Source: Odiellus spinosus (taxonomy: Eukaryota > Arthropoda > Arachnida > Opiliones > Phalangiidae). From it: a stretch of 64,000 bases of DNA. Positions 33,261-45,611 of this stretch are shown here, in pieces. The notes beneath the pieces were generated by a model, which was given only the letters and a program-made list of their open reading frames with translations, was not told where the DNA came from and did not search any database. Both the position numbers and the translations under genes were made by a program. Each line of letters starts with the position of its first letter. Position 1 is the first letter of the stretch. The stretch is taken from positions 6,689,424 through 6,753,423 of the forward strand of contig OY987231.1 of the NCBI GenBank assembly GCA_963920705.1, in the 5' to 3' direction.

Positions 33261-33915
33261 TAGCCCATTTAAACGATAATGAATCGATAAAAAATTTATT
33301 TCTCGTAATGAAATTCGCGAGGTTGGCGCGAGATCAATTTGACAAGACCCGAATCGATTCGGCAGTTGCGTATTTACTTTAATTTTGACGCGAAAGAACG
33401 AAAGTTTCATCATTTTTAGATGATCTCGAAGTTAATATTGCGTGACTATGCCTATATATTGATCGAATTATTTTTAATTTTTCCTTTTTTTACTAAAATA
33501 TTTTCCTATATACTTTATAAGGATGTTACGTTTCGATTGCTACATCCGAAATACGCGTGTGCTTTCTGTAAGGAAATGTAAAAGACCATTTATCAATAAA
33601 ATTAAGTTAGGTTACTATTAAAAGGTAAAATATGTCACAACTTACGCAATTAATCACTTATTTTTTGTTATAAATTTATTTCAAGGAAAAGTCTCAACTG
33701 GTCGTGTTAAAATTAAAGTAAAAGTTAACGACTAAAGGGATAGTATCACGATTTGGTCAAAATTGGGACGTAAAGAGCGCAGGGAAAAAATTATATATAC
33801 AATTGTCTCCCCCAACGAAGATCTTGAGTTTGACAGTCAATACTGAAGCTTGATGGTCGCTTTTAAATAAACAATAGTTGAACTATAGTTCGACTTTAGT
33901 TCAACTCTAGTTCAA

Positions 33916-34350
33916 AGGGAGAATGCAACCTATTTACAAGTGATTTTTTTATCGATTCCTTATCGTTTAAATAGGCCTAATCCACCGATAAAATGTTTAC
34001 AATACAAATATTAAACTAGAAATAAATTTAAAACTTACCCTGAAAATAGGCTTAGCGGGATTCATGGAGATCCTGATTTGCGTCCGTGTAAGGTCTAGAA
34101 ACCAATGAGCAAAGGCCCGTCGTTCACGCGAGATCTCCACGAGACTTACAGTCGCGTGCGATTGGTCGCTAGACCTTACACGCGAGGAAATCAGGATCTC
34201 CACGAATCCCGCTAAGCCTATTTTCAGAGTAAGTTTTAAATTTATTTCTAGTTTAATATTTGTTTGTAAATATTTTCAGTAGTGGATTAGGCCTATTTGA
34301 ACAATAAGGAATTGATAAAAAATCACTTGTTGTTAGGTTGCATTCTCCCT
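33916..34350. mobile_element. TTAA-type fold-back MITE, family C
   Basis: It starts AGGGAGAATGCAACCTA and ends TTAGGTTGCATTCTCCCT, followed by TTAA; the left flank is TCAA, one base off. Inner arms are AATAGGCTTAGCGGGATTCA and GAATCCCGCTAAGCCTATT. The centre holds ACGGGCCTTTGCTCATTGG-type sequence in inverted form, shared with the degenerate copy. It is non-coding. Confidence 0.75.
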
Positions 34351-34439
34351 TTAACTATAATCATAAATATATAGATTTTTTTTATTATTATTTTCAATTT
34401 ATAACGTAGTTTATTTCTGGAACCTAATTAACGATACTT

Positions 34440-34720
34440 TTCATACGAAAGGTAGGCATAGTTGACTTTCTGGATTAAGTACTTTTACGAAAAAGACCGC
34501 GCGAAAGCGACGGTGTCACTTGTCAGATCGCGCGAGAATCAACTGTTTTCTCTACAATAGCCGCGTGACAGTATTATTTTAAAAATTTGAAGAATGGCGA
34601 TTATATAATTTACATATGTAGATTTATTTTGAAACGTTTATCAACGATCTTTCCGAAAATGCTACTAAATTTCCATTTGAAGTTCATGAAACATACGTGA
34701 CAGCTTCACTTTAGAACATA
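34440..34720. repeat. Family L repeat, inverted copy
   Basis: TTTCCGAAAATGCTACT and ACGTGACAGCTTCACTTTAG are the reverse complement of the 28465 copy. TGACTTTCTGGATTAAGTAC mirrors its far end. Confidence 0.5.
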
Positions 34721-35687
34721 CAATTAATATGATTAGCCCCAAACGGTTTTTAAGGTCAAACTATGAAGTTTTAAAAAAGGTCAACTGTAAAGATCTTTTG
34801 TCAAAAAACAGAATTATAACTTTAAAAAGTTGATTTCAATATTCTAAACTGTTCGAAAACAGTTTCAAAGTTACTATTGTGAACCAAGAATAGATTAAAC
34901 ACTAAATCTATTCTTGTGTGAACATATAGCTTAGTAATTAAAAATAAATTTCGTAACTCCATGTGTAATTCTTCTACCGTGATTATTTTTAAAATTATCA
35001 ATAAATCTATGGACAATAATAGTTTCTACATTTATAAAACATAAGCCTTGTTTTTAAAATGGCTAATTTTAAAAATAAAAAATCTCGAATGATCACGCGC
35101 TACAAATCTAGAACGAATATGATTGGTTGAGGCCCAAACGTGAATTTAGCAACAAAATGAAACAGAAAAATGTGTTTCCTTTTCCACTTTTTAGTTGAAT
35201 TTTCGGAAAGAAAATCTAGTTCGTGGTTCATTACGAATAAAGTGTAAGAATTGAGAGTTATTCTACTAAATTTTCCCGACTTGAAAATATATCTTAGGTG
35301 ACGTAGTATAGCCACCAAAGATCTAAATTATTTTCGAATTAATGGCCAGGAAAATCATTTTCAAAGTTATGGTTACTTTACCTCTTTAAGGATGTAGGAA
35401 ACAACTTAAAACTACTAACGATTTGTTTCACAAAAGGATATGGAAAATAAATAAAAAGTAATTCTAAATACTAGACCAATCGGAAACGTTATAGAAAGTT
35501 TTCCGTATTAAAATTATAGTCGAATTTCTTCGCTTGATAATCATCCTAAACTAAATATGTTATTTGAACGTCGACCATCTTTTAGCTTTTCACATCACTA
35601 TCAACTTATAGCCTTCCGTCTTTTTCGTCACGCCTAAATGACGTGCTTCGCGAGTTTCGAAAGTTAAAGGGTATAAGTTGGTATTAA
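34721..35687. other. Non-coding AT-rich stretch
   Basis: Nothing is recognised beyond scattered short frames. Bases 34820-34900 carry faint family B wording (AAACTGTTCGAAAACAGTTTC). Confidence 0.4.
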
Positions 35688-36384
35688 AGGGAGGGTGAAG
35701 TGTAAAATTAAGAGATTTTTAACCTTCTATTAATTATAAGACATATCTGCGTAGTTAACAATACACCATTTAGCTCTTCCACTGTACGCATGCCCGCGCT
35801 CGAAACGCCTACTACTGGCGAAAAATAAAACGTTCGCTCGGTGAGGCGCGTGCATTACCCGAGGCATTACCCCATGTTGGTTTTTTCCCTGCCATTTTCA
35901 CCAAGCGGAAGTTCGCCCTATGCACCTATAGCGCCCCAAGTAATGGCTAAATGGTCTATTCGGGAAATATACCATAATGATTTTAAGAATCAAAATAGAT
36001 CCAGATTTCACTGCTCTTTTAAATTGAAACCCCCTGCAACCAATCGCGTAACACCGTGCCTTCCAGCGAACAAAATACTCGTGGCTCGCGCTCTGTCGAG
36101 CGTAATTATAGCGCGAAAAGCTATAAATGACGCGCGCGCGATGTGAAAAACGTAGTGCTCGACATAGCCATTAGTATTTTGTTCGCTGGAAGTCAGGGAT
36201 TAACGCGGTCGGATTAACGCCATTGGTTGGAGGGGTATTAGTTTAAAAGAAGAGTAAAATCTGGATCTATTTTGATTTTTAAAATCATTGGGATACATTT
36301 CCCGAATGATTAACGACGAGGACAGGTCTTATAATTGTTAGAAGAATCGATAAAAATCTCTTGATTTTATTTTTCACCCTCCCT
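35688..36384. mobile_element. TTAA-type long fold-back element
   Basis: It begins AGGGAGGGTGAA and ends TTCACCCTCCCT, with TTAA at 35684-35687 and 36385-36388. Arms also pair at TCAAAATAGATCCAGATTT / AATCTGGATCTATTTTGA and CGTGCCTTCCAGCGAACAAA / TTTTGTTCGCTGGAAG. The centre is CpG-rich. The 101-codon frame at 35841-36146 follows from this palindrome and is not a gene. Confidence 0.75.
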
Positions 36385-36559
36385 TTAAGAATCCAGTCTA
36401 AAATACATGACAACGTAAAACGCTATGTACGAGGTGTATTGATATCAGTTTTTTTTCCTCACACCTTATTCCCTCCCTCAACACTCGTTGATTATTTCTA
36501 TTTAGCGGGAACGCTATTTAATTAGCGTGGTTCTTGGATACCATTCATTTTGGTGTGTT

Positions 36560-37030
36560 TCTATTTCGCCCAGTCTCAATTGGCCCAATCCAAACTGGCC
36601 CAATTACCACTTAGCCCAATCCCAATCGTCCTAATTTTAGAATTTTTTCAAATAAAGGCATTTTCAATGCTTAATTTTTATTCAAAAAATACATTATTTT
36701 ATTTAAGTATTATTTAACTATCATTACCCAGCCTTACCGATCCGTACCCAGCCTTACCGATCCGAACCCAGCCTTACCGACCCGAACCCAACCTTACCGA
36801 CCCGAACCCAACCTTACCTAACCGAACCCAGCCTTACCGAACCGAACCAGTAAAAAAAATATCGTATTTAGAATTAAAAGATGCAGCATGAATATTTAAG
36901 GTCAAAGGGGAATTGGTGAATACGCTTAAATGGGAAGCGGAATTTTCGGTCTGGGCCAATTGGGAATCCATCATATTGGGCCAATGGAGCTCCATTGTGC
37001 CAAATTTTTGGGCTAAAGGGGTCCAAACCA
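36560..37030. repeat. TGGCCCAAT-rich fold-back with a 20-bp tandem array
   Basis: The left part repeats TGGCCCAATCC / TTAGCCCAATCCC. The right part has the inverse (TGGGCCAATTGGGAATCC, TTGGGCCAATGG). Between them, 36727-36848 holds about six units of a 20-bp repeat whose units read ACCCAGCCTTACCGATCCGT with changes. It is non-coding. Confidence 0.6.
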
Positions 37031-37129
37031 TTTTAAGAAAACACGAAACTGCTGACTCGCCAATTTGATTTCCCGCTCCAAGGTCACGAATTTAATCAAA
37101 AAGAAATTAAAAAATACCTAGGCTGTTTT

Positions 37130-37420
37130 TACATTCACGCGTGACGTCGGTTTTACTTTTCATTTCAATACGCTTCCATAGAATAACGAAAGAAATCGGC
37201 TTACCCAATAAGGAAAAATCGCCTAATTTGGTCAAAATTAATGGTCCAAATTGGAAGATTCCAACATAATTCGAATTATGCATGAATTTGGATCATTTTT
37301 GACCAAATTAGAAAGTTTTCTCATTGGGTAAGCCGGTTTCATTGGTTATTCTATGAGAGCGCATTGAAATGAAAAATAAAACTGGCGTCACGCGGTAATT
37401 TTTCTATTTCTTTTAATTAA
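37130..37420. repeat. Family G fold-back MITE, copy 2
   Basis: ACGCGTGACGTCGGTTTTAC and CAATACGCTTCCATAGAATA at the left are mirrored at the right by TTCTATGAGAGCGCATTGAA and AAAACTGGCGTCACGCGG. Arms continue as GAAATCGGCTTACCCAATA / CATTGGGTAAGCCGGTTTC. It is a near-complete palindrome. Confidence 0.65.
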
Positions 37421-38319
37421 ATTCGCTACTTTGGTGCGAGATTAATTTGATTGAGGCCCCAATCGAGCCAGATGTCTTGCCTACTATAATGCTTTTCGTA
37501 TTTTCATGATATTTATGATTGTCGATTGTGAAAATAAATTCAAAATATGTTACATTTCTAACTGATAGTTTTCCTTTTTCGCGTACACAGTGGTACGCTT
37601 CGTTGAATCATAAATAATTTGTATCAAATTAATGTACCAAACTGCTCAAAATTCCAACCGATTTTATAGTTGGCGATTTTAAGGATTTTTCAGAAATTAT
37701 AATTTTTAAAGGACAATTTATAATCATAACTTGTTTTAAGGAAAAGAGTGGCTTTAACGCGAAATTAACGATATCCCTTTGCCTTGTACGAGAGCTTTAC
37801 TCAACTTCGTCGTAGAAATAGGTCGAGATTAAAATTAAGATATCAGTAATGATAGGAAAAAGGTTATCAGTGTAAAAGAACTTTAAAGAAGAATCTCATT
37901 TGTCAGCATTTTTGAATATTCATAACTAATTACAAGTTTTGAGTCGCGTGTTCTCATTTTGTTGATCTCAATATAAAACCATAAACCTGAAATTATACGA
38001 GACTTGCCCTTTAAAGAGAGACTTAGAGATTTAATTCAATTGGAACCAGCTCTGCCATCTATCTCGGACTTTTCAAGGCACTACAATCATTTTCGCGAAA
38101 CATTATTCATATCTTTGTTTTCGAGGCTTATTTTGGTTTTTACCTTAAGCTGTTTAAAATTTTGTACCGTTGTTTATTTTTCTTATACCAAGAACTCATT
38201 TATGTTCTAAGAATATTGGAATACGGCGTATAGTTTATTTGTTCATTCAAAACGGTACAAAAACTGTTTCAAAGAACACGATAGAATGTGGCTAGGTTGT
38301 TTATCAAAGCCGTCGTCAG
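37421..38319. other. Non-coding AT-rich stretch
   Basis: There are no recognised features apart from faint family B wording near 38250-38275. Confidence 0.4.
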
Positions 38320-39752
38320 CCGATACACATATCACGGTTTAACCGATACACGTATCTAGGTTTAACCGATACACGTATCGAGGTTTAACCGATACACGTA
38401 TCGAGGTTTAACCGATACACGTATCGAGGTTTAACCGATACACGTATCGAGGTTTAACCGATACACGTATCGAGGTTTAACCGATACACGTATCGAGGTT
38501 TAACCGATACACGTATCGAGGTTTAACCGATACACGTATCGAGGTTTAACCGATACACGTATCGAGGTTTAACCGATACACGTATCGAGGTTTAACCGAT
38601 ACACGTATCGAGGTTTAACCGATACACGTATCGAGGTTTAACCGATACACGTATCGAGGTTTAACCGATACACGTATCGAGGTTTAACCGATACACGTAT
38701 CGAGGTTTAACCGATACACGTATCGAGGTTTAACCGATACACGTATCGAGGTTTAACCGATACACGTATCGAGGTTTAACCGATACACGTATCGAGGTTT
38801 AACCGATACACGTATCGAGGTTTAACCGATACACGTATCGAGGTTTAACCGATACACGTATCGAGGTTTAACCGATACACGTATCGAGGTTTAACCGATA
38901 CACGTATCGAGGTTTAACCGATACACGTATCGAGGTTTAACCGATACACGTATCGAGGTTTAACCGATACACGTATCGAGGTTTAACCGATACACGTATC
39001 GAGGTTTAACCGATACACGTATCGAGGTTTAACCGATACACGTATCGAGGTTTAACCGATACACGTATCGAGGTTTAACCGATACACGTATCGAGGTTTA
39101 ACCGATACACGTATCGAGGTTTAACCGATACACGTATCGAGGTTTAACCGATACACGTATCGAGGTTTAACCGATACACGTATCGAGGTTTAACCGATAC
39201 ACGTATCGAGGTTTAACCGATACACGTATCGAGGTTTAACCGATACACGTATCGAGGTTTAACCGATACACGTATCGAGGTTTAACCGATACACGTATCG
39301 AGGTTTAACCGATACACGTATCGAGGTTTAACCGATACACGTATCGAGGTTTAACCGATACACGTATCGAGGTTTAACCGATACACGTATCGAGGTTTAA
39401 CCGATACACGTATCGAGGTTTAACCGATACACGTATCGAGGTTTAACCGATACACGTATCGAGGTTTAACCGATACACGTATCGAGGTTTAACCGATACA
39501 CGTATCGAGGTTTAACCGATACACGTATCGAGGTTTAACCGATACACGTATCGAGGTTTAACCGATACACGTATCGAGGTTTAACCGATACACGTATCGA
39601 GGTTTAACCGATACACGTATCGAGGTTTAACCGATACACGTATCGAGGTTTAACCGATACACGTATCGAGGTTTAACCGATACACGTATCGAGGTTTAAC
39701 CGATACACGTATCGAGGTTTAACCGATACACGTATCGAGGTTTAACCGATAC
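38320..39752. repeat. 23-bp minisatellite with palindromic core, about 62 units
   Basis: Each unit is AGGTTTAACC followed by GATACACGTATCG. The second part holds the inverted pair CGATAC / GTATCG separated by two bases, so each unit can form a tiny hairpin. Only the first two units differ. The array ends about 80 bp beyond the stop codon of the first NACHT gene, so it lies in or next to that gene's 3' region. Confidence 0.95.
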
Positions 39753-39830
39753 TCCAAAATTTTTTCGGGCTCAAACAATTCCAAAACTGTCACGATATTG
39801 TTCCTTTATCTCGAAGATTATTTTTACATC

Positions 39831-42800
39831 TTATAAGCTCTGATGAGAAAGTTTCTCCATATCTGGATACGAGGTTTCCGGGTGAAAAAATCTATAATCT
39901 GAAACCAAATATCAGATCATTAATGTTAAGGCTCGTGATAAATTTATAGGGGGAGTCGAAGATTTCGGACTCTTCAATTTCGCTTTTAAAATACAACGAA
40001 TCCCCCATGGGCCCTGTAAATACGTGACATGGCGTGTTTGCCGTCGAATTCCCGACAACTAGTGGGATTTGTCACGAAAAATGAAACTAAATAACCATAC
40101 GAAATAGACTTCATGCGTTTATTTTGACCCCCCCTCAAAGGGGGTAGGTAATCATGCCGTCACTGCGCATGAGGTCATCATCCCCCTTTATAGTTCTGAT
40201 TCAGTGGGTTGCCTACCCGTTTGAAAGAGATCAAAATAAACGCAAGAGGTCTATCACGAACAGAGAAGATGGATCTACAGAATCCTTCTATACGAATACA
40301 AGTCATCCCAGGGTTTGCTAACCTAGGTTTCACCAATTTCGTACATGGACATATATACTTACAAAACTCTTTTTCCAATACAATGTTGTCCTTTTCCTTC
40401 GCTAGAAACCAATCTTCTTCATTGAAATCCAGTCCTACAAAATGGGCCGATACACTCCACGCAACTTGACCGCTAAGGCTAACGTTCAACAGGATATTAT
40501 GCGATTCCTTCCCTCGAAGTGGGAAATGGCTGAAAACTGCCACGATACTAATTTGTTTCGCGACCTGTTCATTTTCCAACATCGCCGACAAAAGATCTCG
40601 ACCAATTATATGTTCCGCAAAAATCAGTCTCGATCCGAGATAACCTCGACTTTCTTTCTTATTGTACAAAAACATTTCGAGATGTCCCAGTTGCTTCATT
40701 TGGTGGCTGAATTCTTCTAGGGAATTACGATAAACTTCATCATCGCTGAAGTAAAATCTTCCGTTTTTCAATATATCTTCAATCGTGATATCATTAACGG
40801 GATTCCAAGACGTAATAAACTGGACCCTTACAACATATCGGCCGCTAGTGAAAAGTTTCACGTCATTGGGACTTCTAACATGTAGCTCAAAACTGTGGGG
40901 TCTTAACTTCTGCATTACGAATGCAATTTTATCGTCCGTTGTATGTTGGCTATCGAATCCATTTTGCAAATAGCTGGTGGTAACGTAATCTATCACAAGT
41001 TTGTGAATGGGTTCGACCCAGTTGGCTCGCTCCCACGATTTGCTCAAAGATTTAATGGGTTGAAGTATCCCGCATTCCAGAATGAATTTCCTTTCGAGCT
41101 CGTTTTCGAACAGCGTTTCGATGTCCGTCCTCGGGCAAGATAACTTCATTTTCTGCAGATTGCCGAGATAAAACTCTCCCAATTTGTGAAACAAATTCAT
41201 CATAGTAATTTGGTCCATGGATGAGGACAATCGTTCGCGACATTTTGTTCCCATTAATAACAAAACGTCTTTCATGACGGACGATGGGCTTTTAAGTTCT
41301 CGGACGTCCTTGTTCAGAAAAAGGTAGCAGATTAGGTGAAGCATGAACGGCGTTATTTTCGTGTTAAATCGCAAAATATACTTGTTCAGACAAGACATTA
41401 TTTCAATTTGCCTGATGGTGTTGAAAGGAAACATGTTTTTCACGATTTTATCGGTGGACTCACGCGTCAGGCCTGCTATTCGATAATGGCGCTGGAATAA
41501 TTGTAAAAATTCGGTTTTTTCCGTCGTTCGAGACGTGACGATTATGGTAGAGTTCCTAAATACCATCTGGGACGCGTCCGTTTTGAGTTTAAGAGAATTT
41601 ACGAAACGTAATCGTTTGATTTCGCTCAACTCGTCAAATCCGTCGAGAATAATGAGAATTCTTCTGGCGTTCTCTTGAAGCGCCCGAAGCGTAAAATCCG
41701 CTTCGACGTTCGAAGAAGCGTTAACTTGACAAAACATTGCCAGTCCGTTTTCGAGGGAATCTTTTTCCAGTAAATCCCTGAGCCTGAACATTATTAACAA
41801 ATGAAAACCTTGAGCCAAGTTATCGATTTTTCCAACACTCCAGTCGTAAGCGATTTTTAGACACAGGGTTGTCTTTCCCATGCCAGCTTCTCCTCTAACG
41901 AGAATCCTCTTCGGAGGAACTTGGTGTCCCTTCTCCGGTAATAAGAAGTCGTTCAACTGGACCGACTCCATTTTCAACAGTTTTCCGCTTCGGCTCAACT
42001 CTTCCACTTCCATTTGGACGTAAAAATCTTCCGGCTCCAAATCGATATCGATGAGGTTGCCCATGGGTTTAGCCCAAGCCACTTCCGAAGAGTACAATGT
42101 CCGCAAACTATCCCTGACATCCTCGATATGTTTATTAAGTTCTGCGGAATAAAGGATTTTTATTATTACGTGGTAAAAAAGACGTTCAATTAAACCGTAT
42201 ACTCGAAAAACGCCATTCGGGCGCCTTTTCGTTCGGTTTAAATCTCAAGATTTGAATAAGGCATAACCATCTTCAAGTTGAAACCAAAATTAAGTAGGAT
42301 GAAGTAGGTAAGCCCCCAAAAAAGGAAAGGTCCAAAAAACTTTTCAAATTGCCTTTTGAATCGAAATTAACATACATACGATTACTTAACTTTCTCGGTG
42401 CAATTTAACCAAGGTAACAAAAAAATTATATTTATAGGTACAAATTATAGGATTTTATAGGACCACCTGGGAATTATAGGTTTTTATAGTACCACTTAGG
42501 AATTATAGGTTTTTTATAGGACCACCTGAGAATAATAGGTTTTTTATGGAACCACGTGGGAATTATAGGTTTTTATAAGACCACCTGGGAATTATAGATT
42601 TTTGTAGGACCACGTGGGAATTATAGGTTTTTATAAGACCACCTGGGAATTATAGGTTTTTATAAGACCACCTGGGAATTATAGGTTTTTATAGGACCAC
42701 CTGGGAATTATAGGTTTTTATAAGACCACCTGGGAATTATAGGTTTTTATAGGACCACCTGGGAATTATAGGTTTTTATTGGTATTATAGGTACTCTGGG

Positions 42801-44168
42801 AGCCTTTCAGGCCTAATCCACCAGTAAAAAAATGTACAAACAAATATTAAACTAGAAATAAATTGAAAATTTTAATGCATGGCGATCCTGAACTCCCCAT
42901 ATAAGGACCATCGTTGATAGTCTTGATATGGGGAGCTCAGGATCTCTATGAATCCAGCTAAGCTTATTTAATAAGTTTTAATTTTATTTCTAGTTAAATA
43001 TTTGTTTAATATTTTTTTTTAACTGGTGGAATAGTGCTATTTAAAGTTAAACAATAGGTTTCATTCTCCCTTTAAGGAAGGTTTAATGAAATTGTAATGT
43101 AATTAAAAATTTTTAATTAAATTTTGATTAAATTTTATGGAAGTTGTAATGAAATTTTAAGGAAATTTCGAAGATTCCCCAATTAATTTTTACACCTTGT
43201 AGGAAACACCTGACCTCCAATTAACGGGGTGACCACGCCATTGTGAAAGGTGCTTAATATTGTCTAAAAGTTTAAAACCTATAAGGTGGTTCGGGTTAGC
43301 GCATAATTTTTTAATTTTATACTCCTAATGCTGCGTTTCTATTATTTTCTTTCCTAAAAGACGCGCGTTTAAACATAAAACATATTTCGACAGTGATGGA
43401 GGAGTATAATAGAAAAACATTTTAGCCGCTTTCATACTAGGCCTTGGAATCGATTTACACCGTTTCAAAACGTTCCGCTCTAGCCGTGTGAACAGGAAAA
43501 CGTCTTTACTCGAATCGATTTGATTCGATTTCTCGAAACTGCTTTGGGAACCAGTTTCGTACCGATTCGGTTTCAACAACCGATAAATGAAGCTACGATA
43601 AATCGATTTATAAAGATAATGCGTGAACACGTGACGTATAAAACGATTCCTGGCGATTTGAATATCGGTTTCATTTTACCGTTTCAAATCGATTAACAAA
43701 TGCTAGTGTTACCGTAGCTTTAGTGTACACTCACCTGCCTCGATCTTTTTGGCCGGATCTGCCGGGTGATGATGGTGTATGAAATTTACTTCCGCTTCCA
43801 CTACGCGGTTATTCTACAATCACGGATATAATCTTAAAGACTGGCTATATAGTCAAATATATAAATCCAACATACCTCGCCTCCTATAATGTTTATTTGT
43901 GTTTCAACGTCATTATTTAAGATACCTCTGAAAGAGTTTAAGTGGAATTCGCATTCCTTGATTTTACACGAAAAACGACATTAACAAAAATTCATATTTC
44001 AAACGGAGAATTTTGAATTCGATGGTTTTGGAATCTTACTTTCAATTCTTTCGGCGCGAAGGATTGCGCTAAATTGACGCAATCGTTTCCACTCGAATCT
44101 TCCTTTTTTGACAAGGACTCATCGTCGCCAGAGTCATCTCGTTCTCGGTCCTCTTTAATTGAAGCCAT
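39831..44168 (-). CDS. NACHT-domain NTPase, NLR-like, copy A
   Basis: Five exons, 711 codons: 44040-44168, 43876-43956, 43735-43813, 40363-42141, 39831-39898. All are GT-AG and in phase, and all are shared with copy B. Residues 1-43 are acidic and polar. Residues 60-85 hold TQINIIGGENNRVVEAEV, then FIHHHHPADP. The NACHT NTPase follows: P-loop GEAGMGKTT at about 180-188, Walker B ILIILDGFDEL at about 257-268 and TSRTT at about 299, then a helical region. The C-terminal part has no LRR, WD or ankyrin repeats that I can see. The family acts as nucleotide-switched oligomerising sensors, often in innate immunity or cell death; the role here is inferred. A longer read-through tail to 40178 exists, but the strong donor TTTT|GTAAGTATAT and a conserved last exon (RFFHPETSYPDMEKL) favour splicing. 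Confidence 0.88.
42440..42790. repeat. 29-bp tandem array in intron 3 of NACHT copy A, about 12 units
   Basis: The unit reads GACCACCTGGGAATTATAGG followed by TTTTTATAA or TTTTTATAG, with small variations. Similar wording (GGAATTATAGGTTTTTAT, GGATATTATAGAAA) occurs singly at 845-920 and 1650-1680. Copy B has no such array. Confidence 0.85.
42806..43071. repeat. Family C fold-back MITE, left end missing
   Basis: The arms GGCCTAATCCACCAGTAAAA and ACTGGTGGAATAGTGCTATT are inverted. The right end TTCATTCTCCCT is followed by TTAA. The left terminus is replaced by the 29-bp array. It is absent from copy B's intron, so it was inserted after the duplication. Confidence 0.65.
43425..43722. repeat. 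Family A MITE in intron 3 of NACHT copy A
   Basis: A reversed copy running from CTTTCATACTAGGCCTTGGA to TGCTAGTGTTACCGTAGCTT. It is absent from the matching intron of copy B, so it was inserted after the duplication. The 101-codon minus-strand frame over it is incidental. Confidence 0.75.
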
Positions 44169-44597
44169 TTTCTAAAACTAAACCTTTATAATTTCCCCAA
44201 GATGTATTCTGTAATCCAACGGGATTTAAGTTTTAGTTTCTTACTCTGTTGGACGAGTTTCATTATCCCATGGCGGCTAATCAAAAGTAATCTGACCGCT
44301 TAAAACGCTCGGAATCAAATGATTCTTCTTTCGTTCTCGGAACTTTTTGTCGTCTCCTTAAATCCGAATGTTCATAAACATAGCTTCTTCTTTTCTGCGA
44401 ATACAGTTTTTTAAAACCCATTCTCGACGCGGGCCGTGCAATGTCACGAAACAGATTATTTTAAATTTTGGTAGATTAGATTAATTTTATCTCTACATAT
44501 TTCAACGACTTATCTTTCTATTTTCTACCTCAGGGTTATTAACAATGGACACCTTAATAGCCACACATCTCATGTTAGTTTAACCTAACCTAACCTT

Positions 44598-45611
44598 AAT
44601 GAGAAACGTTTTAATTTTTCATGAGAAACGTTTTAATTTTTCATGAGAAACGTTTTAATTTTTCATGAGAAACGTTTTAATTTTTCATGAGAAACGTTTT
44701 AATTTTTCACGAGAAACGTTTTAATTTTTCACGAGAAACGTTTTAATTTTTCACGAGAAACGTTTTAATTTTTCACGAGAAACGTTTTAATTTTTCACGA
44801 GAAACGTTTTAATTGTTCATGAGAAACGTTTTAATTGTTCATGAGAAACGTTTTAATTGTTCATGAGAAACGTTTTAATTGTTCATGAGAAACGTTTTCA
44901 TTTTTCATGAGAAACGTTTTCATTTTTCATGAGAAACGTTTTCATTTTTCATGAGAAACGTTTTCATTTTTCATGAGAAACGTTTTCATTTTTCATGAGA
45001 AACGTTTTCATTTTTCATGAGAAACGTTTTCATTTTTCATGAGAAACGTTTTCATTTTTCATGAGAAACGTTTTTATTTTTCATGAGAAACGTTTTCATT
45101 TTTCATGAGAAACGTTTTCATTTTTCATGAGAAACGTTTTCATTTTTCATGAGAAACGTTTTCATTTTTCATCAGAAACGTTTTCATTTTTCATCAGAAA
45201 CGTTTTCATTTTTCATCAGAAACGTTTTCATTTTTCATCAGAAACGTTTTCATTTTTCATCAGAAACGTTTTCATTTTTCATCAGAAACGTTTTCATTTT
45301 TCATCAGAAACGTTTTCATTTTTCATCAGAAACGTTTTCATTTTTCATCAGAAACGTTTTCATTTTTCATCAGAAACGTTTTCATTTTTCATCAGAAACG
45401 TTTTCATTTTTCATCAGAAACGTTTTCATTTTTCATCAGAAACGTTTTCATTTTTCATCAGAAACGTTTTCATTTTTCATCAGAAACGTTTTCATTTTTC
45501 ATCAGAAACGTTTTCATTTTTCATCAGAAACGTTTTCATTTTTCATCAGAAACGTTTTCATTTTTCATCAGAAACGTTTTCATTTTTCATCAGAAACGTT
45601 TTCATTTTTCC
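44598..45611. repeat. 22-bp minisatellite with ordered variant blocks, about 46 units
   Basis: The core GAGAAACGTTTT is joined to (A/C)ATTTTTCAT. Variants occur in runs: first TTAATTTTTCATGAG, then TTAATTTTTCACGAG (about 44706-44800), TTAATTGTTCATGAG (about 44805-44885), TTCATTTTTCATGAG (to about 45170) and TTCATTTTTCATCAG (to the end). Since 66 bp is three units, open frames of 191-196 codons run through it; these are artefacts. It starts about 430 bp upstream of NACHT copy A. Confidence 0.95.

Noticed and set aside
35841-36146. 101-codon plus-strand frame
   Set aside because: Lies in the CpG-rich centre of a TTAA fold-back element.
40178-40362. C-terminal read-through tail of NACHT copy A
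   Set aside because: It follows a strong GTAAGT donor, diverges far more between copies than exon 4, and a conserved last exon exists downstream.
40209-41243. Open frames antisense to or shifted within NACHT copy A, and matching ones at 53.3-54.5 kb
   Set aside because: Shadows of the strongly coding exon 4.
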